Source of the DNA: Labilithrix sp.
Lineage (GTDB): Bacteria > Myxococcota_A > Polyangia > Polyangiales > Polyangiaceae
Direction of reading: 5' to 3'
Length of the DNA stretch: 39,195 nt
Assembly: GCA_019637105.1 (NCBI GenBank)
Contig: JAHBWF010000066.1
Coordinates: forward strand, 1-39,195
Both the position numbers and the translations under genes were made by a program. Below are positions 32,401-39,195 of the stretch, piece by piece. Under the pieces are notes generated by a model that was not told the origin of the DNA, searched no databases, and worked only from the letters and a program-made list of their open reading frames with translations. Within the stretch, counting starts at the first letter, position 1. Each line of letters starts with the position of its first letter.

Positions 32401-33265
32401 CAAGAACGAGAGCCCGTCGGGGCCCGGGGACTTCGACTTCGAGGACATCGCCGTCGACGAGGACGGGCCGTGCCGCGCGGACGCGTGCGCGGCGGGCGAG
32501 GCCTGCGTGAAGGACACGGGCTCGTGCACCAAGACGGTCGGCGGCTGCCAGCCGGCGTGCGGCGACGCGAACGCCTGCGTGACGGTCGACGGCAAGGCCT
32601 CGTGCGTCGCCAAGATGGGCGCGATCGAGACCTACCCGCGCGGGCTCGGCCCGTACATCAGCCTCGCGTCGGGGCCCGAGGGGCTCGGCCTCGTCGCCTA
32701 CGACGGCTACCACGGCAACCTCGTCGGATTCATGGACCGCGGCGCGGTCCCGTGGGAGCGCGTCATCCTCGACGGCGAGACCGGCAAGCGCGCCGACAAG
32801 ACGGCGATCGACACCGGCGACGTCGGCATCGCCGCGTCGCTCGCGATCGCCCCGAGCGGGACCTGGCACGTCAGCTACGTGAACGGCCTCGACGAGAGCC
32901 TCCGCTACATCTCGGTGGTGAACGGCAAGCCGGGCCGCTCGCAGCTCGTCGACGACGGCACCTCCGTCGACGGCAAGGCGCACGCGGACGGCAAGCACAT
33001 CGTCGGCGACGACTCGACCCTCCGCGTCGAGGGCGACGTCGTGACGATCTACTACGCCGACTCGTCGTCGCTCGGCCTCCGCCGCGCCGTGGGCACCGGC
33101 TCGGGCAGCTCGTACAAGTGGGATCTGCGCTCGGTGAAGCAGGACAACCGGTGGGTCGCCTTCCCGCAGTTCGTCCCCGGCGAGGACAAGGTGGCCGTGT
33201 GGTGGCGCCAGAGCACGCGCGCGACCAAGACGGTCGAGGGCAACGTCATCGTCCTGTCGCCGTGA
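29429..33265 (+). CDS. Very large exported protein with mid-chain MYXO-CTERM-like anchor
   Basis: This uninterrupted frame has 1278 codons from the first usable start (GTG 29429); the true N-terminus is almost certainly at 29144 (about 1373 residues if the frame is mended). The first part, to about 31600, is long and strand-rich, with a region of FLDYSFTSVYNSGLLCLGVS and LLSFLIPSLKTL that recalls tubular lipid-binding (TULIP/BPI-like) proteins; that resemblance is tentative. At 31622-31735 comes a Cys pair, Gly/Pro turn, hydrophobic helix and LRRRGG, as in MYXO-CTERM anchors, which normally end a protein. Instead it continues as MTRGGMALGAIGLVAATSQG and a Cys, a second lipoprotein-type signal, and a second module with SIWAAG, MVSYYDDTNKRLKFAIND and a Cys-rich insert (near 32470-32620). 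Confidence 0.75.
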   Translation: MKGSFCPGGPDPNATPPRCTAAAGVANAQFQIDSVTPNNITVRAIVPIKLDDTPVRITDPISATIHVGYGSNGTCSNEKPVVQLKQLPVTVSIPIVAETTAPRIGYSKIDVDGAVIDLNAIQPGDIKLCATCGALPDNWCDTLLNWSFIKDRIVNSLKGSLEGQVKDMLRDQLCTKPNPTLNPSCPTETSPDANNRYCVYDSAKDKCVPMLLGTDAHVELGGFLRSISPSTAGGVDFGLASFGAMKPAPGLATTAQGDSPNGITLGMVGGVLPQPPSKCVVQKAVTPPTGIPIPDELNPSAADPATAPHVGIALAGRFLDYSFTSVYNSGLLCLGVSTEQFDMLKSGLLSFLIPSLKTLTFDQADAAAAISTRPQAPPEVKLGGGTDPNKDPLLLVTLPKFSLDFYIWSFDRFARVFTYTGDLTIPVNLQTGKGPNNPNGGIVPALGEIKVANGAITNADVLLLDDPNVVVGAVSGIFGTVSKQLVGSGFSPIDLSSAVSSLGLNLEINDIKRLTKGQDDFVGIFATMSKAAGTALVESDTQAKLLAKRVWKDHMQAATYDPAMLPELEIELSSSLDDGQRAVEYSWWIDGGTRSPWSPDKRVLIKDDQLFLQGRHVLHVTSRVVGAPETEDATPADVPYVIDALAPFVKVQRDGSSATVDAWDLVSKSDALLARFRVDEGEFGAWLPLGELERIDVGAAESIDVEVKDEEGNVGTVRQALRGRTDPTLGTASGCGCSTPGTQTPGGALALALGVGALALVVLRRRGGDAARRAMTRGGMALGAIGLVAATSQGCACGSEADPQTGCGSDCNQPCLTDLAKGQPGAYLSVAKAKDGSIWAAGYNDSLLSEADALLWGDLVVGKYDLGKQEVEWETVDGVPARTDGTCPAFEPYGWRGGETDSGDNVGRYTSIQISTNDQPMVSYYDDTNKRLKFAINDGGWKVSVLKEQAGADIGKYSKMLLVDGKPVIAYMHLEPGNGGRTRTKISLARAKNESPSGPGDFDFEDIAVDEDGPCRADACAAGEACVKDTGSCTKTVGGCQPACGDANACVTVDGKASCVAKMGAIETYPRGLGPYISLASGPEGLGLVAYDGYHGNLVGFMDRGAVPWERVILDGETGKRADKTAIDTGDVGIAASLAIAPSGTWHVSYVNGLDESLRYISVVNGKPGRSQLVDDGTSVDGKAHADGKHIVGDDSTLRVEGDVVTIYYADSSSLGLRRAVGTGSGSSYKWDLRSVKQDNRWVAFPQFVPGEDKVAVWWRQSTRATKTVEGNVIVLSP
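31622..31815 (+). other. MYXO-CTERM-like segment followed by second signal peptide, in one frame
   Basis: The chain reads GCGCSTPGTQTPGG, then a hydrophobic stretch of about 17 residues, then LRRRGGDAARRAMTRGG, a second hydrophobic stretch, and SQGCACGS. The first part has the layout of a C-terminal myxobacterial sorting signal (Cys-containing turn, helix, basic end). The second, beginning at an internal ATG at 31751, has the layout of a lipoprotein signal peptide. No stop codon separates them, and no ribosome binding site precedes the internal ATG. This suggests a fusion of two exported-protein genes, or an independent start that depends on coupling. Confidence 0.6.
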
Positions 33266-33322
33266 CGCCCGGACGCGCCGTGAATGGACCGCGTCGTGGT
33301 CGCGACGCGGCGGGGCGGCGGG

Positions 33323-33410
33323 GGGCTCGTCGCCGGTGAGGGCGCGGCGCGCCGTGTGTGACGGACGACGCCGGCGAGGGCTCGTCGCCGGCGGGGCGCG
33401 GCGCGCCGTG
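33323..33410. repeat. Imperfect tandem repeat, about 55-bp period, between convergent genes
   Basis: GGGCTCGTCGCCGG plus GCGCGGCGCGCCGTG occurs at 33323-33356 and again at 33378-33410, and GACGACGCCGGCG at 33364 recurs at 33422. Each copy holds the palindrome GGCGCGCC and can fold tightly. It lies between the ends of the genes at 33265 and 33415 and may act as a two-way terminator. Confidence 0.5.
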
Positions 33411-33414
33411 AGGC

Positions 33415-33873
33415 TCAGGGCGACGACGCCGGCGCGGTGAGCGCCTCGCCGCGGAGGAGCAGCGCGCGGAGGTGCGCGGCCTGGAGGACCACGGCCTCGA
33501 GCGCGCGCACCTCCTCGTCGCCCTCCACGAGGCGGTCGTACTCCTCCGGACGAACGCCGCAGCGTCCGCAGGCGAGCTCGAGCGCGCGGCGCTGGTTCTC
33601 CGCGGTGTCGCCGGGCGGGTTGTTCTCCGCCATGAGCTCGTCCGCCTTGCGCAAGACCGCCACACACTTGGCGCGTTCCGGCACGCCGTGGCCCTCGCGG
33701 AAGTGCTCCGGAGCGCGACCGTAGAGTCCCTCTTCGGGGTCTCCGCCGTGCGACCCGGCTCGCTCGATGAGATCCTCGCCGAGCGGACGCCGCGGATCGC
33801 TGAACGATCGACCGGGCGGGCGCTCGAGGATCTCTCGCGGGACGACGGGCAAATCGCGTTCGGGGCTCTTCAT
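33415..33873 (-). CDS. Hypothetical protein, 152 residues
   Basis: The ATG at 33873 has AGAAGGTG 4-7 bp upstream. The N-terminal half is Arg/Pro/Glu/Gly-rich and likely loose. From about residue 67 there is helical sequence with a Cys pair (ELACGRCGVRPEEYDRLVEG) followed by a long helix (EEVRALEAVVLQAAHLRALL). No export signal was found. The CxxC could bind a metal, but only one pair is present. It shares its strand with the small gene at 33964-34215, 90 bp upstream. Family not recognised. Confidence 0.65.
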   Translation of the reverse strand: MKSPERDLPVVPREILERPPGRSFSDPRRPLGEDLIERAGSHGGDPEEGLYGRAPEHFREGHGVPERAKCVAVLRKADELMAENNPPGDTAENQRRALELACGRCGVRPEEYDRLVEGDEEVRALEAVVLQAAHLRALLLRGEALTAPASSP

Positions 33874-33963
33874 GCTTCACCTTCTGTCGGAGGGGCCAAT
33901 CCCTTCGACCGGAAGCAGGAGCAAGCGGCGTGCGCGGCGGCGGCGGCGTTGCTGCAGAGCTGA

Positions 33964-34215
33964 CTACGCGGCGACTTCGACGATGTCGCCGATCGGGCGC
34001 ATCGCGGGGCCGCTCGAGCGCTCGCGCTCGGCGTTCACGACCTCGAGCAGCTCGTCCTTGGTGACGACGCCGAGCTCGAGCAACGCCCGCATGTAGCCGT
34101 CGACGTAGCCGTGCGCGCGCGCGAGCCGGCCGTAGGCCTCTCCGCGCTCCTTCGCCATGAAGACGTCCGCGAGCATGCTCCGCAGCTCCGAGATCACCTC
34201 CGCCTTGTCCTTCAT
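33964..34215 (-). CDS. Small helical hypothetical protein
   Basis: The protein has 83 residues from the ATG at 34215, with GGGAGG 9 bp upstream. A GTG at 34245 with GGAGG before it would add ten basic residues. The sequence is mostly helix: AEVISELRSMLADVFMAKER, then YGRLARAHGYVDGYMRALLE, then VVTKDELLEVVNAERER, ending PIGDIVEVAA. No signal peptide. It may be a helical regulator or adaptor, but family and partner are unknown. It is divergent from the membrane protein at 34462. Confidence 0.65.
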   Translation of the reverse strand: MKDKAEVISELRSMLADVFMAKERGEAYGRLARAHGYVDGYMRALLELGVVTKDELLEVVNAERERSSGPAMRPIGDIVEVAA

Positions 34216-34461
34216 GTCGCGCGCCTCCCGCGGTCGTCGAGGCACCGGAGCCTCCGTCCGCCCGAGCGTGGGTATCGGATCGGCCGCGGACGGGCCAAGT
34301 TTCCGCCCTCTCTGGAGCGCGCGGACCGGACGGAGATCGCTGCTCTGCCTGGAAATTGCGGCAAGAATAGTGGTCGCGCGGCAGGCGTTCGGCTAGACGA
34401 GCTTCGTGGGTCCGCGCCGTGTGATACGCACGGCTTAGACGGGTGGAGCGCACGAGTTCGC
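34216..34461. other. Divergent intergenic region
   Basis: This region between the small helical gene and the membrane protein gene holds a locally A/T-richer stretch (GGAAATTGCGGCAAGAATAG at about 34350-34370) that may contain a promoter for the rightward gene. Nothing else was found. Confidence 0.35.
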
Positions 34462-35994
34462 ATGGCAGAGCCGGACAGCAGCACCGACACGACGGCGGAC
34501 GCACCGCCGGCCGGCGACGCGGGCGTCGCCGCGGGACCGAGGCCCTCGTCCGCGAAGACGGCCGCCGTGGAGCCCGCGCCGAGCGCCGAGGAGACCGATC
34601 CGAACGGGCCGATCGCCATCGGGCCCGACGCCGTCGTCGAGCTCGCCCGCGACGCGGCGCCCGCGGCGGACGCCGACGCGCTCGGCGACGCGCCGGCAGG
34701 AGCCGCCCGCGCGCGGAGCGCTCCGTCGATCTCGACGAAGGCGACGCGCGAGGGCGCGCAGGCGAAGGACGCGCTGCGACTCCCGAGCGGCGCCGGGCTC
34801 GCGCCGGCCTCCGCCGCGTCGGGCGACGCCCAGCCGCTGTCCGCCTACGAGCTGCTCGCCCGCTCCGCGCGGCTCGCCGACCTCGTCGCGCTCACGAGCC
34901 GCGTCGTCACGGACGCCGCCCGCGCGCGCGCGCACGACTGGGCGTTCACGTCGAAGGTCACCGCCGCCGCCGACGAGCTGAAGCTCACCCGGGACGACGC
35001 CGACACGCGCTTCGGCAACGCGCTCGACGTCCTCGCCAACGGCGGAGAAGGCGCCGCCGAGCGCTCGCTCGCGTCCGCGCTCTGGGCGCACGCCGTCGCG
35101 GAGTCGCCGCGCTCGCGCACCGAAGACGAGGACCGGCTCGCGGGCGACATCCTCTGGCTCGCCACCCACACCGCCTTCGACGCGACGCCGCTGCTCGATC
35201 GGGCCCTCGGCGACGAGGCGTCGGACCTCTGGACCGCCCTCGCCGACCGGGTGCGGCGGATCGAGCGCGGCAGAGGCGGCGCGCTCGGTCGCGGCGAGGC
35301 CGTCGTCGGGTGCGCGGCGCTCGCCGCGTCGGAGGCCGCCAAGGCGCGATCGCTCGCGCGCGATCTCGCGAACGACGTGAAGGATCCCGTCCTCCTCCGC
35401 GTGCTCGCGACGGGAGAGAGCGCCGCCCCCGACGAGGTGCGGCTCGAGGGCGAGCTGCTCGCCTCCCCGCGCGGCCTCGTCGCGACGACGATCCTCGCGT
35501 TCACGGGGATCCTCTTCGCGATCCACGCGGTGCGCGGGGTCGCGCGCCTCGCCCTCGCTTACCGCCGACCGGCGGAGGTCTCGCTGTCGGAGATGGGCGT
35601 CCGCGTGAAGACCCGGACCGAGATGCTCGGCCGGACGCTGCGCGAGCGGGAGCACGTCATCCTGCGGGCCGGGCTCGTGCGCGTCGTCCGCGAGGTGCGC
35701 TTCCCGCGCGCCGCGTTCTACGCCGGCCTGCTGGCCCTCGCCGTCGGCAGCTACGTCGGCGTGCGCGCGTTCACGGACGGCGTCCGCTCCGCGTCGCCCT
35801 CGCTCCTCGTCGTCGGCCTCGCCGTCGTCGCGGCCGGGATCGCCGCGGACTTCGTCCTCGGGACGCTTTTGCCGGGCTCGCGCGGGCGTTGCCGTCTCGC
35901 CTTCGTGCCGCGCGCCGGAGCGGTGCTCTGCGTCGGCGACGTCGACGCCCGCCGCGCCGACGCCGCCCTCGCGCGCTCGCTCGGGCGGCGCTGA
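34462..35994 (+). CDS. Hypothetical multi-helix membrane protein
   Basis: The protein has 510 residues from MAEPDSSTDTT. No Shine-Dalgarno sequence is close to 34462 (GGAG is 15 bp off), so the start is uncertain. Residues 1-130 are Ala/Asp/Pro-rich and probably disordered. A helical, soluble region (about 130-330) follows, containing ARSARLADLVALTSRVVTDA and repeated charged helices. Three hydrophobic helices lie at about 338-358, 417-437 and 446-467, and a short basic/Cys end closes the chain. No enzyme motifs or known family were recognised. It converges with the secreted pair at 36108-39100. Confidence 0.7.
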   Translation: MAEPDSSTDTTADAPPAGDAGVAAGPRPSSAKTAAVEPAPSAEETDPNGPIAIGPDAVVELARDAAPAADADALGDAPAGAARARSAPSISTKATREGAQAKDALRLPSGAGLAPASAASGDAQPLSAYELLARSARLADLVALTSRVVTDAARARAHDWAFTSKVTAAADELKLTRDDADTRFGNALDVLANGGEGAAERSLASALWAHAVAESPRSRTEDEDRLAGDILWLATHTAFDATPLLDRALGDEASDLWTALADRVRRIERGRGGALGRGEAVVGCAALAASEAAKARSLARDLANDVKDPVLLRVLATGESAAPDEVRLEGELLASPRGLVATTILAFTGILFAIHAVRGVARLALAYRRPAEVSLSEMGVRVKTRTEMLGRTLREREHVILRAGLVRVVREVRFPRAAFYAGLLALAVGSYVGVRAFTDGVRSASPSLLVVGLAVVAAGIAADFVLGTLLPGSRGRCRLAFVPRAGAVLCVGDVDARRADAALARSLGRR

Positions 35995-36071
35995 TCCGGG
36001 CGCGGCGACGTCGCGACCGCGCCGGCGCGCGCCCGTCCGGCGGATTCGCCGCGCCGTCACGGGTTGGACGG

Positions 36072-36117
36072 CGTCACGCACGGGGCCGCGTCACGCACGG
36101 GGCCGCGTCACGGGCCG
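36072..36117. repeat. 17-bp tandem repeat reaching into a stop codon
   Basis: CGTCACGCACGGGGCCG at 36072-36088 is repeated exactly at 36089-36105, and a partial third copy (CGTCACGGGCCG) spans 36106-36117, which includes the TCA complementing the stop of the gene ending at 36108. It sits between two convergent genes and could fold as a terminator stem. Confidence 0.65.
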
Positions 36118-37778
36118 ATCAGCCGCTCGCCCAGGACGGCGTCCAGCTTTCCGGCCGTCGCGCGCGCCTCGACGCGGATCGAGCGCGCGGCCGGGCCGGC
36201 GCACGCGCGGACGGCGGCGGCGTCCTGACCGTGCGCCCGGTCGAGCTCGTCGCCCGTCACGGCGTCGAACGCGCGCAGCTCGAGGCCGGTCCCCTCGCCC
36301 TCGACGCCGACCGCGACGGCGACGCACTGGCCGGCGGGGATATTGGCATCATGCACGTAGCGCCTGGCCGGCTCCAGGACCGCGTGGCGCACGACGCCGG
36401 CCTTGCCCGCGTGGGCGCCCGACGCCGGGCCGCTCGATCGCGCGAGCATCCGGCTCGCGGCGAGCGGGTGCGCGGCGAACGCGGCGTCGCTCCACCTCTC
36501 CGGACGGACGAGCACGGAGAACGGCCCCGGACGGCCCCGCGTCCCGAGATCGATCCGCGCCTTGCCCTTGCGGCACGCGAACAGGACCGCGCCGTCCGCG
36601 CCGTCGCCGCTCGCCAGGAGCGCGCCCCCGTCGTCCCAGATCGCCGCCTCGACGAGCGCGAGCGGCGCTCCGGCCACGACGTCGACGCGCGCGCAGGGCG
36701 CTCCCGCCAGCGTGACGGGGACCGTCGCGCGACGGCCGAGCTGCAGCTGTCCGGCGTGGGTCGTCGTCGCGGCGCCGTAGCCGGCCTTGCCGAGGACACG
36801 CTCGCGCGCCGCGCGCGCCGCGTCGAGCGGCTGCCCCGAAGCGACCCACGCGACGTCCGGCCGCGTGAGCATCTCGCGGGCGCTGTCCCCCTTGGCCTTC
36901 GCGATCACCACCGCCACGAGCCCTCGCCCGACGTGCGGGCGCACCTGCAGCGAGCCCGCGACGGCGGCTTGCGAGCAGACCGTGATCGAGCGGACGGCGA
37001 CGGAGTCGCGGGCGCGCGCGACGAGCCGGCCGTCGGCGTCGAACGCGTCGACGTCGACGACCGCCACGTCGTCGTCGGGCACGACGACGACGTCGGCGCA
37101 GCCCCCCTCGTCGATCGACAGCGCCACCGACGACGGGGCCCGCGCGTCGACCGCGACGGCGACGCGGCGCTGCTCCTCCCACGTGCCGCCGATCGCGGCG
37201 CGGTGCGCGCGGACGTGGTCGTCGAGGCCGGGCCAACTCTCCGGAGACTTCGGCGTCGCGCCGTGCGCGTTGACGGCCCGGCCGACGGCGTCGGCGCGCT
37301 CGCGCGGCACGAGCTGGGCGGCGATCACGCACAGGCCCTCGCCGGCGGCCGCGTGGGCCGCGACGTAGACGCGTTCGGGGTGCGGCGGGCAGACGAGGAT
37401 CGTCGGCTTCGGGTCGGGCCCCTCGTCGACGGCGATCGGGTTGCCCTCCTCGGCGAACGCCGCGAGGTCGATGTCCTCGAGCGACGCGGACGAGCGCGCG
37501 TAGGCGAGGAGGCACACGTCCTTCGGCACCTCGACGAAGGCGCCGACGCGCTCGCCCTCGGCCATCGGCCCGGACGCGACGATCGCCAGCGGCCCGGCGC
37601 CGTAGCGCGACGCGCGCGCGGGGAGGTCCCCGAGCAGCGGACGCGCCTCGAGCGGACCGGCGACGACGCGCGGCGGGGCGGCCGCGGGGCTCGGCGCCGA
37701 CGCGGGCGGCGCGCTCGGGCGGGCGCTGCAGCCCACGAGCGCGGCGAGCAGGAGCGCGGCGGGCGCGCGCGGTGTCAT
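36108..37778 (-). CDS. Hypothetical lipoprotein, 556 residues
   Basis: The start at 37778 overlaps the stop of the upstream gene as ATGA. The signal peptide is short and ideal, ending in LVGC (Cys17), and is followed by an Ala/Pro/Ser linker to about 35. The long mature part is strand-rich with scattered Cys (CLLAY, CPPHPERVYVA, CADVVVVPDDD, CRKGKARIDLG), and has several internal sections of similar strand-turn-strand form that may be repeated beta-sandwich units. No family was recognised. It is the second of two minus-strand secreted-protein genes that are probably translated together. Confidence 0.78.
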   Translation of the reverse strand: MTPRAPAALLLAALVGCSARPSAPPASAPSPAAAPPRVVAGPLEARPLLGDLPARASRYGAGPLAIVASGPMAEGERVGAFVEVPKDVCLLAYARSSASLEDIDLAAFAEEGNPIAVDEGPDPKPTILVCPPHPERVYVAAHAAAGEGLCVIAAQLVPRERADAVGRAVNAHGATPKSPESWPGLDDHVRAHRAAIGGTWEEQRRVAVAVDARAPSSVALSIDEGGCADVVVVPDDDVAVVDVDAFDADGRLVARARDSVAVRSITVCSQAAVAGSLQVRPHVGRGLVAVVIAKAKGDSAREMLTRPDVAWVASGQPLDAARAARERVLGKAGYGAATTTHAGQLQLGRRATVPVTLAGAPCARVDVVAGAPLALVEAAIWDDGGALLASGDGADGAVLFACRKGKARIDLGTRGRPGPFSVLVRPERWSDAAFAAHPLAASRMLARSSGPASGAHAGKAGVVRHAVLEPARRYVHDANIPAGQCVAVAVGVEGEGTGLELRAFDAVTGDELDRAHGQDAAAVRACAGPAARSIRVEARATAGKLDAVLGERLIGP

Positions 37779-39100
37779 CGTCCGGCCTCCCAGACGCCGC
37801 TCTTCACGCGGAAGAGCGCGAGCCCCCAGCTCACGCCCGTGCCGCGCGCGAGCACCTCGAGCCGCGCCGACTCGTGCGCGCGCACGCAGAACGCGGTCAG
37901 CGCCGCCTCCTCGGCCGCGCCGCGCTCGTCCGTCGACTCGCGGGCGCCGACGCGCGCCCGGAGCTGGAGCTGACGAGCGTGGCCACGCGTGACGCCCACG
38001 ACCGCGACGTAGCACGCGCCCGTCTCGACGGAGAGCGGCAGCGGCGTGGCCCCCGTCGCGCCCTGCGCGAGGTACACCGGATCGTCCGCGGGCACCGCGA
38101 CGTGGCGGAGGAACATCACGCGCGCCATCTTGCTGCGCGCGACCGGCCCCCAGATCGGCGGCAGGCGCGCCGGCAGCGGCCAGCTCCCGCGCGTCACGAG
38201 GACGTCGGAGTGCGGCGGCGACCCCGCGTAGACGAGCGACACGCGGGTCGTCGCGCCCACGCAGGTCTCGAGCCGAGCGTCCGGCGCCTCGGTGCGGTCC
38301 CGCGCGAGGAGCTGGTCGCCGTCGCGCAGCTCGGCGTCGACGTCGAGGCGGAAGCGCCGGCCGGGGCGCTCCCGCGACAGCTCGCGGCCGAACACCTCGA
38401 TCCGGTGGCAGCCCGCGTCGAGCTCGAGCTCCTCGTCGCCCGAGCCGTCGTCGCCGGCGCGCGCCCGGACGCGATCGCGGACGGAGGCGCCGTCGCGGCG
38501 CGCCCGGACCTCGGCGGCCTCGGCGCGCTTGTCCTGCGGGACGAGCGGCGGGAGCGCGCCGGCCTCGGGCGGCGGCGGGAGGACGCCGCCCGTCCGCTCC
38601 GGGATGAGCGACGCCAGCGGCGGCAGGGGTCGCTCGGAGCGGCCGACCACGACGTCGACCGCGCCTCGGCCCGCCTCGGCGGTCACGACGACGTGACGCA
38701 CGGCCGGACGTCCGCGCTCGCAGCGCCGGAGCTCGAGGACGCCCGCCGCGCTCGACGCGCGCGCCGTCGGCTCGGGCGCGAGGAGCGGATCCATCGGCGC
38801 GTCGGAGAGGCGCGCGCGGAAGCTGAGGCCGCGCGCGCCGATCACGGCGACCTGCGTGCACCCGTCGCCGTCGTCGTCGCCCTCGGGGTCCGGCGGGATC
38901 GGGACGAGGATCGTCTCGTCGTCGAAGACGAACCGCGGGGGGACCGCGCTCGTCCGGGCGCCGGCCACCCTCCACTGCTCGAGGACGCGCGCGGCGACCT
39001 CGCGGGCGTCGGCGCGCGCGTCCGGCGCGGCCGAGGACGCCGCCGCCAGCGCGGCGCCGGCGATCCACATGGCTCGAGCTCGCTGCTTCGGGTGACGCAT
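37775..39100 (-). CDS. Hypothetical secreted protein, 441 residues
   Basis: The ATG at 39100 or a later in-frame ATG at 39070 begins a type I signal peptide (AMWIAGAALAAASSAA, cleavage near ARADA). The mature chain is strand-rich with Arg/Asp/Glu-rich linkers, and Cys pairs spread in CTQVAVIGARGL, RRCERGRP, AGCHRIEVFG and TCVGATTRVS. Several sections with G-C-x-x-x-x-V-F/I-G resemble each other and also sections in the next gene, which suggests a repeated small beta domain shared by the pair. Family not recognised. The stop overlaps the next start (ATGA). Confidence 0.76.
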   Translation of the reverse strand: MRHPKQRARAMWIAGAALAAASSAAPDARADAREVAARVLEQWRVAGARTSAVPPRFVFDDETILVPIPPDPEGDDDGDGCTQVAVIGARGLSFRARLSDAPMDPLLAPEPTARASSAAGVLELRRCERGRPAVRHVVVTAEAGRGAVDVVVGRSERPLPPLASLIPERTGGVLPPPPEAGALPPLVPQDKRAEAAEVRARRDGASVRDRVRARAGDDGSGDEELELDAGCHRIEVFGRELSRERPGRRFRLDVDAELRDGDQLLARDRTEAPDARLETCVGATTRVSLVYAGSPPHSDVLVTRGSWPLPARLPPIWGPVARSKMARVMFLRHVAVPADDPVYLAQGATGATPLPLSVETGACYVAVVGVTRGHARQLQLRARVGARESTDERGAAEEAALTAFCVRAHESARLEVLARGTGVSWGLALFRVKSGVWEAGR

Positions 39101-39195
39101 ACGCGAGCCGAAGACGCTACCACGCCGGGGCGCCGCCGCCCGAACGGACCGCGCGCGACGCGCCCCCGCGCGGGGCGCGCGCGACCGGCGACACG

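Noticed and set aside
29150-34504. A 1784-codon open frame on the minus strand
   Set aside because: It lies antisense to the giant exported protein and has the Arg/Ala/Asp bias of a shadow frame in GC-rich DNA. It has no export signal, motif or ribosome binding site, whereas the plus strand shows signals and balanced composition.
1-39195. CRISPR array
   Set aside because: The repeats found (18-bp and 17-bp tandem, 65-bp pair) are contiguous or coding and lack regular unique spacers.
1-39195. tRNA, rRNA or other known RNA gene
   Set aside because: No cloverleaf with a GGTTCGAATC-type loop and matching acceptor stem was found. Short hits such as GTTCGAGTC near 3250 lack the rest.

Overview
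This 39.2 kb window is very GC-rich chromosomal DNA. The proteins point to a predatory or fruiting delta-type bacterium of the phylum Myxococcota, probably class Polyangia. The signs are many lipoproteins whose mature part opens with an Asp/Ala/Pro-rich linker, NCGxCG cysteine repeats, RCC1 and DVW-type propellers, an IgGFc-binding-like protein, a Hanks kinase next to a TPR/PEGA-type protein, and a MYXO-CTERM-like segment. Placement below class is not possible from the sequence alone. No rRNA, tRNA, CRISPR array, insertion sequence or phage gene was found.

Layout. 1-1462: a TetR regulator (cut by the window edge) divergent from an NmrA-type NAD(P)-binding protein, with two similar palindromic operator candidates between them. 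1620-3383: an intact class A beta-lactamase with a Tat/lipoprotein signal faces the wreck of a class C beta-lactamase-fold hydrolase. 3385-4425: an orphan lipoprotein. 5069-11801: five co-directional, overlapping genes for exported lipoproteins (Cys-repeat protein, two DVW propellers, an RCC1 propeller, an IgGFc-binding-like protein), the most coherent candidate for an undescribed surface system here. 11802-12499 holds a probable gene relic and a 19-bp tandem repeat ahead of an FAD monooxygenase. 13823-18989: mostly minus-strand exported proteins (M15-like zinc peptidase, Cys-rich formylglycine-enzyme-like lipoprotein, NodB deacetylase) plus a YjbR-type protein and small genes.

19411-25669: a glycine-rich membrane protein, two small orphan genes, Lgt (the enzyme that lipidates all these lipoproteins), and divergently a kinase / TPR-PEGA / lipoprotein cassette. 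25730-28817: methylthioadenosine phosphorylase, a PfkB-family sugar kinase and a lipoprotein, probably co-transcribed at least from the kinase on. 29144-33265: a giant exported protein whose first 70 codons are out of register and which carries, in mid-chain, a MYXO-CTERM-like anchor followed at once by a second lipoprotein-type signal, as though two exported proteins had fused. 33415-39100: hypothetical cytosolic, membrane and secreted proteins, ending in a start/stop-overlapping pair on the minus strand.

About 15 of some 36 genes carry a lipoprotein-type signal, so the region is largely about building the cell envelope and surface. Functions of the large lipoproteins are not known. Statements on them are limited to fold-like repeats, signals and gene order.
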